NCBI RefSeq assembly: GCF_003627155.1
Contig: NZ_CP032621.1
Location: 1 to 64,000 of the forward strand
Length of the DNA: 64,000 nucleotides
Direction: 5' to 3'
Source: Streptococcus gwangjuense
GTDB taxonomy: Bacteria; Bacillota; Bacilli; Lactobacillales; Streptococcaceae
Shown here: positions 57,094 to 64,000 of the stretch, piece by piece
How the letters are laid out: every line of letters begins with the position of its first letter
Numbering within the stretch: position 1 is the stretch's first letter
Translations under genes and position numbers: made by a program
The notes under the pieces: model-generated
What the model was told of the DNA's origin: nothing
The model's input: only the letters and a program-made list of their open reading frames with translations
Databases searched by the model: none

Positions 57094-57396
57094 ATGACAG
57101 ATGAAATAACCGTCCGCCTAAAGGACTTAAAAGTTTTAGGAAAACAAGGAGGTGCGACAGCTCGCTTAGAGGACGGTACAGACCTTATCCTGAAGCCAGA
57201 CTATGCAGTCAAACAGGCTAGAGGATATGTAGACGGCCTTTTAAGGGATGTTGAATTTCATTTGCCTTATAAAAAGGTTTATGATCAAATTCGCACTATT
57301 AAGAGAGATGCTCAAGTTATAGCTCGAAAAGTTAAGACACCATCAGGAATGGAGCTTCGTTTAACTGGAAAAGGTTATAACCCGAAAAATAAATAA
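57094..57396 (+). CDS. hypothetical protein, first gene of the transfer operon
   Basis: A 100-residue soluble, basic protein (MTDEITVRLKDLKVLGKQGGATARLEDGTDLILKPDYAVKQARGY) that I recognise only as a recurrent ICE protein without assigned role. CAAGGAGAAATCT precedes the ATG, directly after the leader hairpins. The next gene starts 18 bases on. Confidence 0.75.
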   Translation: MTDEITVRLKDLKVLGKQGGATARLEDGTDLILKPDYAVKQARGYVDGLLRDVEFHLPYKKVYDQIRTIKRDAQVIARKVKTPSGMELRLTGKGYNPKNK

Positions 57397-57414
57397 AGAA
57401 AAGGAAAAATGAAA

Positions 57415-58197
57415 ATGAATAAGAAACAAGTATTAGCTACACTAGCACTTTCAACTATCGCACTAGCACAAGCTGGTTATGTATCAGCAGATGAACTTGC
57501 ACCAATTGACTCTTCAGCTCCAACAACAGAAGTAGTTACGCCAACAACGCCTAGCGCTTCAACAGAAACAGAAGCTCCAGCAGTTCAGCCAACAGAACCT
57601 TCAGTTACTCCAGTTGATCCAACAACTCCAGATACATCATCAACTACAGATAAAGGTGAACCTGCAATTCAACCAGAGCTCTCTGAAGCAGTAGTAAGTG
57701 ACAAAGGTGAACCTGCAATTCAACCAGAGCTCTCTGAAGCGGTAGTAAGTGACAAAGGTGAACCTGCAATTCAACCAGAGCTCTCTGAAGCGGTAGTAAC
57801 CAACAAAGGCACCCCAGAAGTCCAACCTGAATTGCCAAAAGCTGAAAAGCCAAAAACAACAGATGAGGCCAATGAACAAGGAAAATCACAAATTGGGACG
57901 ACTTCAACCGCAACAGGTCAAGTAGTTCATGATGTGACAAAAGCTCCTGTTGAAACAAATACAGGTGCGTCAATTGTTAGCACCCAAGACGGAAACGTCG
58001 TTCTTTCAGATGGTTCAGTGGTTGCTCCTGAAGAGGTCGGTGGTACTGTCAACGAAGATAAGACTATCTCTGTTACTGATAAAGAAGGCAAACTTAAAAC
58101 ACTTCCAAACACAGGAACAGAACAAAGTTTTCTAGCTGCAATCGGTGGAATGTTGTTGACAGCGGTTGGCTACTTCTACAAGAAGAAATTATTTTAA
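57415..58197 (+). CDS. LPXTG cell-wall surface protein with 17-residue repeats
   Basis: A 260-residue sortase substrate: signal peptide (QVLATLALSTIALAQAGYVSA), a Thr/Pro/Glu-rich stalk, three exact-to-near copies of DKGEPAIQPELSEAVVS plus a fourth degenerate copy (NKGTPEVQPELPKAEKP), a DGNVVLSDGSVVAPEEVGG module, and LPNTG with hydrophobic helix and KKKLF tail. The KGEPxxQPxLPEAVV theme also occurs in streptococcal IgA1-protease-like surface proteins. ATG 57415 is better spaced from AAGGA (57401) than ATG 57409, which would add two residues. Confidence 0.88.
   Translation: MNKKQVLATLALSTIALAQAGYVSADELAPIDSSAPTTEVVTPTTPSASTETEAPAVQPTEPSVTPVDPTTPDTSSTTDKGEPAIQPELSEAVVSDKGEPAIQPELSEAVVSDKGEPAIQPELSEAVVTNKGTPEVQPELPKAEKPKTTDEANEQGKSQIGTTSTATGQVVHDVTKAPVETNTGASIVSTQDGNVVLSDGSVVAPEEVGGTVNEDKTISVTDKEGKLKTLPNTGTEQSFLAAIGGMLLTAVGYFYKKKLF
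57649..57801 (+). repeat. three tandem 51-base repeats
   Basis: Units at 57649-57699, 57700-57750 and 57751-57801 differ at only a few positions (GATAAA or GACAAA at the start, GCAGTA or GCGGTA near the end). Exact 51-base periodicity makes copy number likely to vary between strains. Confidence 0.93.
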
Positions 58198-58215
58198 TTA
58201 AAGGAGAAAAGAAAA

Positions 58216-61200
58216 ATGTTAAAATCAAATGAATATAAGGCTTATGGTTCAATCCGTAAAACAAAAGTTGCAGGAGCTTGTGGAGTAATCTTGGCGCTTG
58301 CTATGTTAGGTATGGCGTTTAATGGTACTGTATCGGCTGATGAAGTTTCAACTGCTAAGCCTGTTGCTGTAGAAAAGAAAACAGAAGTAGAAGTTCCTAT
58401 TTCTCATGACAAGCTTGACAAAGCTGTAGCAGAAGCTAAAAACGCAGGTGTAAAGGTTGAAGTTGGAGCTGTTCAGGACAAAGGTGTTGCAACCTCTGAA
58501 ACAGTAGCAGAAAAGCAAAAAGAAATTGAAGCTGATTATGCTAAACAGGAAAAAGATGTCAAAACTGTGACTGATGATTATTCTTCTAAGGTAGATAAAA
58601 CTACTAAAGAACGTGAAGTAATTGAAAAAGAAAACAAGGCTAAACAAGAAGCGTATGACAAAGCTGTAACGGATCATAAAGCAGAAGTCAATCGTATTGA
58701 AGCCGAAAATAAAGCTATTCTTGCAGACAATGCTAAAAAAGAAGCTACCTACAATAAAAACGTAGCAGATCAAAAAGCCTACAATGAAAAGGTTGAAAAG
58801 GACAACGCTGATTTAAAAGCTGATTATGACAAAAAACAAGCAAAATATGAAAGCGATCTTGCTGAGTACAACAAGAAAAAAGCAGAACTTGCTAAGAAGG
58901 GGGTAAAAGCTGAAAAACCTCATATCAAGGTTTATGGTGATTACGACAACAGCAAGCGTGGTAGCGTTGGGTATTACAGCAACCTAACAGCTTCATTTGA
59001 AGGTATTGACGGTCTAACTGCTGTAAAAGATTATATTGGTTTGCACTCTGACACTACTATTAGTGGTAGTCGTGCAGGATTGCTTGGGAAAAATCCTGAA
59101 TATTTTGCTGAAATTGTAAATCCAAAGGCAGGCGATTCATTCACGCTTCACAATGTTGCTGAAAGTAAAGATGGTAAGAAAATCTCTGCTAAGTTTACTT
59201 TTAATAGTGCTGAAGCTTATTTTGTAAAAGATGGAAAACCGTTAAGTGATACTAGAATTTATGTTCGTAAAGATAATGGAAGTGGCTCTATTAACTTTGT
59301 ATATGGGAACTTGATTCAATTTGATACTAAAGTTGATTTATTCTATGAAAAGACAAATAAACCTGCTGTGACAGCGATTGCTTCAACTTTCAACGACATT
59401 GACTGGGGACAGGAGTTACGCTTCACTTACCAAGACGGTTCAGAAGGCATTGTCCTTAACCCTAACGGTTCAGATGTTAAGAAAATTACTCGTGGTGGCA
59501 AAGAATATTTTAAGGGCGAACATAAGTCTGCTAGTGGTAAATATTACGAAAACGTTGGAGACGAGTCAGATATTCCACTTGGTTCACTTCTTTCTGTTGG
59601 ATATGGTTCTAGCTTTAATTTTGCTTATCATATCGGTGCAGGTGTGGCAAGTGAGGAAGAAATTGAGTCAAAACGAGCAGAAGTAATCAGACAAAATGGT
59701 GGCAAAAACCTTGCCGATAAGGATATTTTCTATCAAGATGGTTGGGCTGTTGGATTGTTTGGTAAAGCAAGTTCAACTGTGCCAATTACTATCCCTTTGG
59801 ATCCTCCACGTAAACCTGAATTGAAACAAAAGGATACCAAAGAAATTCCTAAACCTAAATTGGAAAAACCAAAAGAGTTTGTACCTCGTCCAACACTTCC
59901 AACTCCACCTGCTCCAACTCCACCAGAGAAGAAAAAAATTCCTGAAATGCCTTTAGTTCCTACTGTCAAAGTGAACTATTCACGCTTGCGTGTGAAACCA
60001 TTAACTCCAAAACCTAAAAAGGCTATTGTTGATACATTCGGACATAATATTGATGGGGCTAATACATTCGATAAGAATGTAAAATTCCGTTTGACTACTG
60101 ATTATAAGCCTTATTCAACGTTTACTGCTGATTCTAAAACTTATGGTAAGACATGGGCTATGGCAGATGATGTTCAAGATGGTGCTTACAAGGTAGATGA
60201 CAGCAAAATCACTATGAAGGATTCTACTGGTAAAGATGTTAAAGCGCTCTTTAATATGTACCATGTTCTTTCTGAAAAACAACGCACAAAAGAAATTCAA
60301 AGCATTTTGAAAGAAGCTGGTTTGAATCCTAAAGGCGAATTTTACCTTTGGGTAGCGAAAGATTCTGCTTCATTCTATAAAAACTATGTGAAACCAGTTA
60401 AGAATATCACGATTGAGCTTCCTGCACGTTTGCTTGTAGAAAAAGGCAAAATTGTGAAAAATGATTTCCATCAAATTGACTTTGGAAATGCCTTTGTCTC
60501 TAATTTGGTAACTTTGCAAGTTCCTGACTTGAAACCTGAAAAACACGCTGTGGATCAGAAAGATGATAAGAAGATTCGTGATGGTCAAGAAATTAAAATT
60601 GGTGAATATTTACGCTATTTCCTTGATGGTGTAACTGTTCCTGCTAAACATGATACACTTTATCAGTATGATGGTATTGATAAGCTAGATGTGAAGCATG
60701 ATCGCTATACTGGCAACTGGAAGGGTATCATTCGAGGTACAGAATATGTTGCCGAAAAAGAGCTTACATTGCCTTATGATGTAGTCTTGTCTAACGGAAA
60801 AGTGGTTAAGGCAGGAGACAAGATTGCTAAAGGCTCTGCGTATGCCTTCCAATTTGAGTTTGACCAAAGTACAAACTCTAACTTTATCAAGAAGATTGTT
60901 AAAGTAACATGGAATGAGAAAGAAGGTAAGTGGGCTTACACTATTGACAAAGATTTCTTGAACTCTCTAGGAGTGAAAGGTACGTTTGACGCTGATTTTT
61001 ATATTGAAGTCGAACGTATTGCAGCTGGGAAGGTTGAAAATACCTTTATCAATACAGTCAATTTACAAGAGATGACGGCTAAAGTGACAACCACAACGCC
61101 AGAACCTCCAAAACCAGAGCCTAAAGAACCACACAAGCCACAAGCATCACTTCCAAATACAGGAACAGCAGCAAGCATGCTTCCAGTTGTGGGAATGATT

Positions 61201-61245
61201 TTGGGATTATTGAGTCTTGCAGGTCTTCGTAAGTATAAAAAATAG
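58216..61245 (+). CDS. antigen I/II-family surface adhesin
   Basis: A 1009-residue LPXTG adhesin. It has a YSIRK-like signal (YGSIRKTKVAGACGVILALAM), an alanine/lysine-rich coiled coil (about 90-225, repeated KAxYExxVADxKAYNEKVEKDN-type units, shorter than in oral SspA/B), a V-type lectin-like domain (about 240-530), a proline-rich stalk (about 540-610, PPRKPELKQK, PTLPTPPAPTPPEKK), C-terminal isopeptide-type domains, and LPNTG at 979. Homologues on ICESa2603-type elements mediate adhesion and may help donor-recipient contact (family knowledge and inference). Confidence 0.9.
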   Translation: MLKSNEYKAYGSIRKTKVAGACGVILALAMLGMAFNGTVSADEVSTAKPVAVEKKTEVEVPISHDKLDKAVAEAKNAGVKVEVGAVQDKGVATSETVAEKQKEIEADYAKQEKDVKTVTDDYSSKVDKTTKEREVIEKENKAKQEAYDKAVTDHKAEVNRIEAENKAILADNAKKEATYNKNVADQKAYNEKVEKDNADLKADYDKKQAKYESDLAEYNKKKAELAKKGVKAEKPHIKVYGDYDNSKRGSVGYYSNLTASFEGIDGLTAVKDYIGLHSDTTISGSRAGLLGKNPEYFAEIVNPKAGDSFTLHNVAESKDGKKISAKFTFNSAEAYFVKDGKPLSDTRIYVRKDNGSGSINFVYGNLIQFDTKVDLFYEKTNKPAVTAIASTFNDIDWGQELRFTYQDGSEGIVLNPNGSDVKKITRGGKEYFKGEHKSASGKYYENVGDESDIPLGSLLSVGYGSSFNFAYHIGAGVASEEEIESKRAEVIRQNGGKNLADKDIFYQDGWAVGLFGKASSTVPITIPLDPPRKPELKQKDTKEIPKPKLEKPKEFVPRPTLPTPPAPTPPEKKKIPEMPLVPTVKVNYSRLRVKPLTPKPKKAIVDTFGHNIDGANTFDKNVKFRLTTDYKPYSTFTADSKTYGKTWAMADDVQDGAYKVDDSKITMKDSTGKDVKALFNMYHVLSEKQRTKEIQSILKEAGLNPKGEFYLWVAKDSASFYKNYVKPVKNITIELPARLLVEKGKIVKNDFHQIDFGNAFVSNLVTLQVPDLKPEKHAVDQKDDKKIRDGQEIKIGEYLRYFLDGVTVPAKHDTLYQYDGIDKLDVKHDRYTGNWKGIIRGTEYVAEKELTLPYDVVLSNGKVVKAGDKIAKGSAYAFQFEFDQSTNSNFIKKIVKVTWNEKEGKWAYTIDKDFLNSLGVKGTFDADFYIEVERIAAGKVENTFINTVNLQEMTAKVTTTTPEPPKPEPKEPHKPQASLPNTGTAASMLPVVGMILGLLSLAGLRKYKK

Positions 61246-61259
61246 AACATCTAGAAATT

Positions 61260-61302
61260 CCCCCTCATCTATGGTATAATGAAGCCATAAAAAAGAGGGG
61301 GA
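61260..61302 (+). promoter_or_regulatory. promoter inside a nested dyad, before the channel genes
   Basis: The extended -10 TGGTATAAT (61272-61280) lies within CCCCCTC (61260-61266) and GAGGGGG (61295-61301), with TATGG/CCATA nested inside. The right arm includes the purine-rich ribosome binding region of the next gene. It can act as an operator or fold in read-through RNA. Confidence 0.55.
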
Positions 61303-61308
61303 AGAGAG

Positions 61309-61809
61309 ATGAGAAAGGACACGAAAATGGATGCACATGTGACTAGAAGTGGATACAGATACTATACCCCAACTAAAACAAAATCAGAAGTAACCAAACC
61401 TGAAGAAGAGAAGAAGTGGAAAAAAGGCCTGCGTTGGCTAGGGAAAGCCACCTGGTTAGGAATAAAGAACCTACCGAGTGTGATTGCGAGAGCTGCCGTT
61501 TTGATGGTTGCGACTCCACTCATGTTTCTTCTCTTTATCTTTAATCTGATTAAGAGCTTGATTGCAACAGCAATTGGTTGGTTTGTGTTTAAGATTGTAT
61601 CTTTCTTCGTAATAGGTTTTGGATTACAGGGATATGTTTTCCTAACTAAGCAGAACATTCCTGCTCCAGAATGGTTTAATAATCTGATGACAGATTTTGT
61701 TTTCCCTCACGGTGTTCCAATCTATTACTGGTGGGAAACGACTATTATCGTTGTCTTAGCTGTAATTACAGCCCTCTCTCTAACCTTTCGTCCAGAGGAT
61801 GAAATATAG
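61309..61809 (+). CDS. ICE-encoded membrane protein
   Basis: A 166-residue protein with a charged cytoplasmic start (VTKPEEEKKWKKGLRWLGKATW) and about four hydrophobic segments (for example 60-90 and 95-115, ending TTIIVVLAVITALSLTF). No named family is recognised. Position next to VirB2- and VirB6-like genes suggests a role in the conjugation channel. ATG 61309 or 61327 (better spaced from GAAAGGA) are both possible. Confidence 0.72.
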   Translation: MRKDTKMDAHVTRSGYRYYTPTKTKSEVTKPEEEKKWKKGLRWLGKATWLGIKNLPSVIARAAVLMVATPLMFLLFIFNLIKSLIATAIGWFVFKIVSFFVIGFGLQGYVFLTKQNIPAPEWFNNLMTDFVFPHGVPIYYWWETTIIVVLAVITALSLTFRPEDEI

Positions 61810-61826
61810 TATTAAATAAACAAAGT

Positions 61827-61858
61827 AGGTACTAGGAATCTTTCTTAGTACCTTTTTT
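61827..61858 (+). terminator. terminator inside the transfer region
   Basis: AGGTACTA (61827-61834) and TAGTACCT (61846-61853) followed by T6. Confidence 0.82.
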
Positions 61859-61882
61859 ATAAAAGAAAGTGAGAAAAAAATA

Positions 61883-62107
61883 ATGGATGCAGTTGTAGAT
61901 TTTATTAACAAAATTGGAAATATCGGTGGGATTATCGGTATTGGATGGGCCGCTTGGGGAGCCTGGGATTTAGCCGTCGGAATCAAACGTGAATTGGATG
62001 ATAAGAAAGATAAAGGAATTCAAAGTTTGATTTTAGGTGCTCTTCTTGGTGCCGTTCTGAAAGCCCTTTTTACAGCCTTGGCAACAGGTCTTCAATCTCT
62101 TGGCTAG
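61883..62107 (+). CDS. small membrane protein, VirB2-like pilin candidate
   Basis: A 74-residue protein with two hydrophobic helices (IGGIIGIGWAAWGAWDLAVGI and LILGALLGAVLKALFTALATGL) separated by a charged loop RELDDKKDKG. The size, helical hairpin and place directly before a VirB6-like gene resemble the TrbC/VirB2-like proteins of Gram-positive conjugation systems, but there is no sequence motif to prove it. The ribosome binding site (AAAGTGAG) is weak. Confidence 0.65.
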   Translation: MDAVVDFINKIGNIGGIIGIGWAAWGAWDLAVGIKRELDDKKDKGIQSLILGALLGAVLKALFTALATGLQSLG

Positions 62108-62134
62108 TATGAGGAAGAAAAAGGAGGTGGTTGT

Positions 62135-62884
62135 ATGAACCAATCCACACTTGATCAACTAACCATGAGTCTAAAAGACTATAATGCGACAGCTTATCAG
62201 CTGATGGAGACTGTTTCGGGTTCGATGGAGAAGGTAGCCATTTTGCTTCTTCTCCTTTTTATGGGGATCAACCTCATGAACTGGCACCAGCATCTTAAAA
62301 GCAATGGTGGGGAGTTATCTTTTCAGCTTTGGATTGAAGAAATCCTCAAGTATGCCATCGCACTCTTTTTAATCCTCTATGTGGATGCGATTTTTGATGC
62401 CTTAACTTGGTTGTTTAATGTCATTATCAAATCTATTGCTAGTTTGGGAATTAAAGAGATAAAAAATGATGCTGAGTTTAGTTGGACAAATTTAAACTGG
62501 ATGGCTAAGTCAATGCTACAGTTTGTTTATAATGTCGTTGACTTTATCGGGCAAATCTCGACTAAGTTGTTGATCTTGTTGCGTTCCTTTACGCTTTATA
62601 CGTATAAGGGAATCGCTAAAATTATTGTCGCTTGTTATATGGTAGATAGCTTACGTCCGATCTGCCTTGGCTTCTTTAAGCTCTATGCTGCTGCTGTCCT
62701 TCAGGGATTGATTTTAGTGGTTGTGATCATGCTTTATCCAGCTATTGTAACTAACGATCTTTTGACAGTTGATAAAACTGGAGCCTGGACAAGTGCCTTA
62801 GTTTCCATAGCTAAAGGAATTATTTATATCATGATGCTATTTGGCAGCCAGCGCATGGCCAAGAATATCATGCAGGTGAACTAG
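62135..62884 (+). CDS. VirB6/TrbL-like conjugative channel protein
   Basis: A 249-residue polytopic membrane protein with about five to six helices (VAILLLLLFMGINLM, YAIALFLILYVDAIFDALTWLFNVII, LQGLILVVVIMLYPAIV, IIYIMMLFGSQRMA), matching the VirB6/TrbL-type inner-membrane component of type IV secretion in Tn5252-like elements. AAGGAGGTGGTTGT precedes the ATG. It should assemble with VirB4 and VirD4-like ATPases expected beyond the window. Confidence 0.8.
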   Translation: MNQSTLDQLTMSLKDYNATAYQLMETVSGSMEKVAILLLLLFMGINLMNWHQHLKSNGGELSFQLWIEEILKYAIALFLILYVDAIFDALTWLFNVIIKSIASLGIKEIKNDAEFSWTNLNWMAKSMLQFVYNVVDFIGQISTKLLILLRSFTLYTYKGIAKIIVACYMVDSLRPICLGFFKLYAAAVLQGLILVVVIMLYPAIVTNDLLTVDKTGAWTSALVSIAKGIIYIMMLFGSQRMAKNIMQVN

Positions 62885-62925
62885 ATTATGGTATAATAAG
62901 GAGAGAATGCTGAAGGAGAGATGGT

Positions 62926-64000
62926 ATGGCTGTTTCGAAGTTTTATGCAGTATGGCGGAAAGAATCCAGAGAAGAAGAGATTGTGAATGCTTTTCAAGCA
63001 CTCGCTCTAAAGGGGCGAGCACAAATTATTACGACGCCGAAAGAACAGGCGACTCTTTTTGATTTGGAAACGGGTCTCAAGGTTAATCCAAGAAGTAGCC
63101 AGAAAAAAGATGGTCGCTATGTAGGTCAACCATACTTTAGTTACTATCCAGGTGAAGAGAGCCCGTTAAAGGGGTTAGAAAGTAGCTTTGAGTATTCCTC
63201 TGAGCTGAATGCTTTTATCGAGGCTTTCAAGACTATTGAGAAATTTCAGATTGAATATGACAATCATACGGCTTATATTTTTCCTAAAGCTATTTCTCCG
63301 ATGCAACGGATTGTATTTGAAGATGAAGACTTTGTTATTCTAAAGCTCTTGATTGATATCGATGAGACTTATCCTTATTCTGAATACTACCGTTTAAATG
63401 GTCAACTAGGTATCGAATTTTATAAAACGAGAAGACCAGAACCTGTTAAACGGATAAAATTAGCTAAAGAAGGTATTCCCTTGTTTGAAGCCAAGGCTCA
63501 TTTCCCTAAGTCTACTAAGATTTATGTACCTGAAGAATTTACTTCATCTGAACAGGTTAAAAGTGTTGCTGATAGAGTGAGGAAAGTTTATCAGGAAACA
63601 AACTATAAACTGTATGGGAATTTTGATAAATACCACATAGAAGCATTTGTCTTTTTAGATGACAATGAAAGGAAGTACCACACATTGAAAACGTATGAAG
63701 AACAGTGTCAGGAATTGCAGGCAAAAATTGAGAAGTTGGAAGAGAACTTCAATCAAAAAACTGAGAAAGTCAACCAGCTGAGAAAAGAAATTAAGCAAGC
63801 CGAAACAATCTTGAGAAACTATCACGAAGAGGAGGAGTATTACAAGAAGTTAGAAAAGGATAATCAAAAACTAGAATCAGATAAACAAAGATTGAAGCAG
63901 GAAAAAGGAGAAATTATCTCTAAAAATCAACGTCTAACCAATGAATCACAACGTTTACGTAGACTGAAAAATGTAGCAGAAGAGAAGATAGAGTATTTAC
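62926..64000 (+). CDS. coiled-coil protein of the transfer region, 3' end outside the window
   Basis: The frame from ATG 62926 (MAVSKFYAVWRKESREEEIVN) is open to the window end (358 codons). Residues 1-225 are globular (ITTPKEQATLFDLETGLKVNP, FIEAFKTIEKFQIEYDNHTAYIFP) with a viroplasmin-like N-terminal flavour that I cannot confirm. From about 250 on it is a continuous charged coiled coil (CQELQAKIEKLEENFNQK onward). It has its own promoter TGGTATAAT (62889-62897) and AAGGAG ribosome binding site. Unrecognised; relation to conjugation is by position only. Confidence 0.75.
   Translation, partial: MAVSKFYAVWRKESREEEIVNAFQALALKGRAQIITTPKEQATLFDLETGLKVNPRSSQKKDGRYVGQPYFSYYPGEESPLKGLESSFEYSSELNAFIEAFKTIEKFQIEYDNHTAYIFPKAISPMQRIVFEDEDFVILKLLIDIDETYPYSEYYRLNGQLGIEFYKTRRPEPVKRIKLAKEGIPLFEAKAHFPKSTKIYVPEEFTSSEQVKSVADRVRKVYQETNYKLYGNFDKYHIEAFVFLDDNERKYHTLKTYEEQCQELQAKIEKLEENFNQKTEKVNQLRKEIKQAETILRNYHEEEEYYKKLEKDNQKLESDKQRLKQEKGEIISKNQRLTNESQRLRRLKNVAEEKIEYL

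Noticed and set aside
57640..57973. Repetitive minus-strand open frames opposite the LPXTG stalk
   Set aside because: They mirror the 51-base repeats of the coding strand and have no start signals.

Overview
The window is chromosomal DNA from a Streptococcus of the mitis group (S. mitis/S. oralis type, close to but probably not S. pneumoniae). The evidence is: pneumococcal gene order around the spc operon, uppS-cdsA-rseP-proS-glmS and cinA-recA-dinF; four CiaR-controlled small RNA genes; a BOX element; a SigX cin-box in front of cinA; and a SpuA-type cell-wall pullulanase. The autolysin gene lytA, which follows dinF in pneumococcus, is absent. Gene order statements about other genomes are from memory.

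Layout. 1-8450: the 3' part of the large ribosomal protein operon (rplE partial, rpsN, rpsH, rplF, rplR, rpsE, rpmD, rplO, secY, adk, infA, rpmJ, rpsM, rpsK, rpoA, rplQ), with unusually long, highly structured intergenic RNA around rpsH and before rplO and adk. 8451-15160: the L17 downstream RNA element, an ACT-domain protein, a UPF0210 protein, a phosphoglycerate-mutase-family protein, leuS and two acetyltransferase genes, the second broken by a stop codon. 15160-17880: a small-RNA-rich stretch with tandem CiaR-dependent csRNAs, a decayed Fst-like type I toxin-antitoxin locus, ruvB, a nucleotidyltransferase-fold gene and another csRNA. 17880-27243: isoprenoid carrier and phospholipid synthesis (uppS, cdsA), the RseP/Eep protease, proS, a GH1 phospho-glycosidase, NagR-type-operator-controlled glmS and a flavin monooxygenase-like gene. 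27343-31128 (minus strand): the pullulanase with a cre site over its promoter.

31295-38970: rpoBC with a structured leader. 39011-42567: BOX element, ndk, an unknown membrane protein, tsaE, an acetyltransferase and the LCP cell-wall ligase lytR. 42576-46551: competence regulon cinA-recA-dinF. 46648-54077: yebC, a membrane protein of unknown role, a marR-ABC-ABC efflux operon with three operator copies, a PAP2 phosphatase, and a LytTR regulator with a LiaF-like partner.

54198-64000 is accessory DNA. From about 54690 it is one end of an integrative and conjugative element of the Tn5252/ICESa2603 kind: a RepA_N initiator with iteron-like repeats inside the gene, small unknown genes, an XRE regulator, a 290-base structured leader, then a transfer operon that carries two LPXTG surface proteins (one an antigen I/II adhesin), small membrane proteins, a VirB6/TrbL-like channel protein and a coiled-coil protein cut by the window end. 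Three genes (ruvB, tsaE, dinF) have their ATG exactly at the expected transcription start and no Shine-Dalgarno, so they look leaderless.
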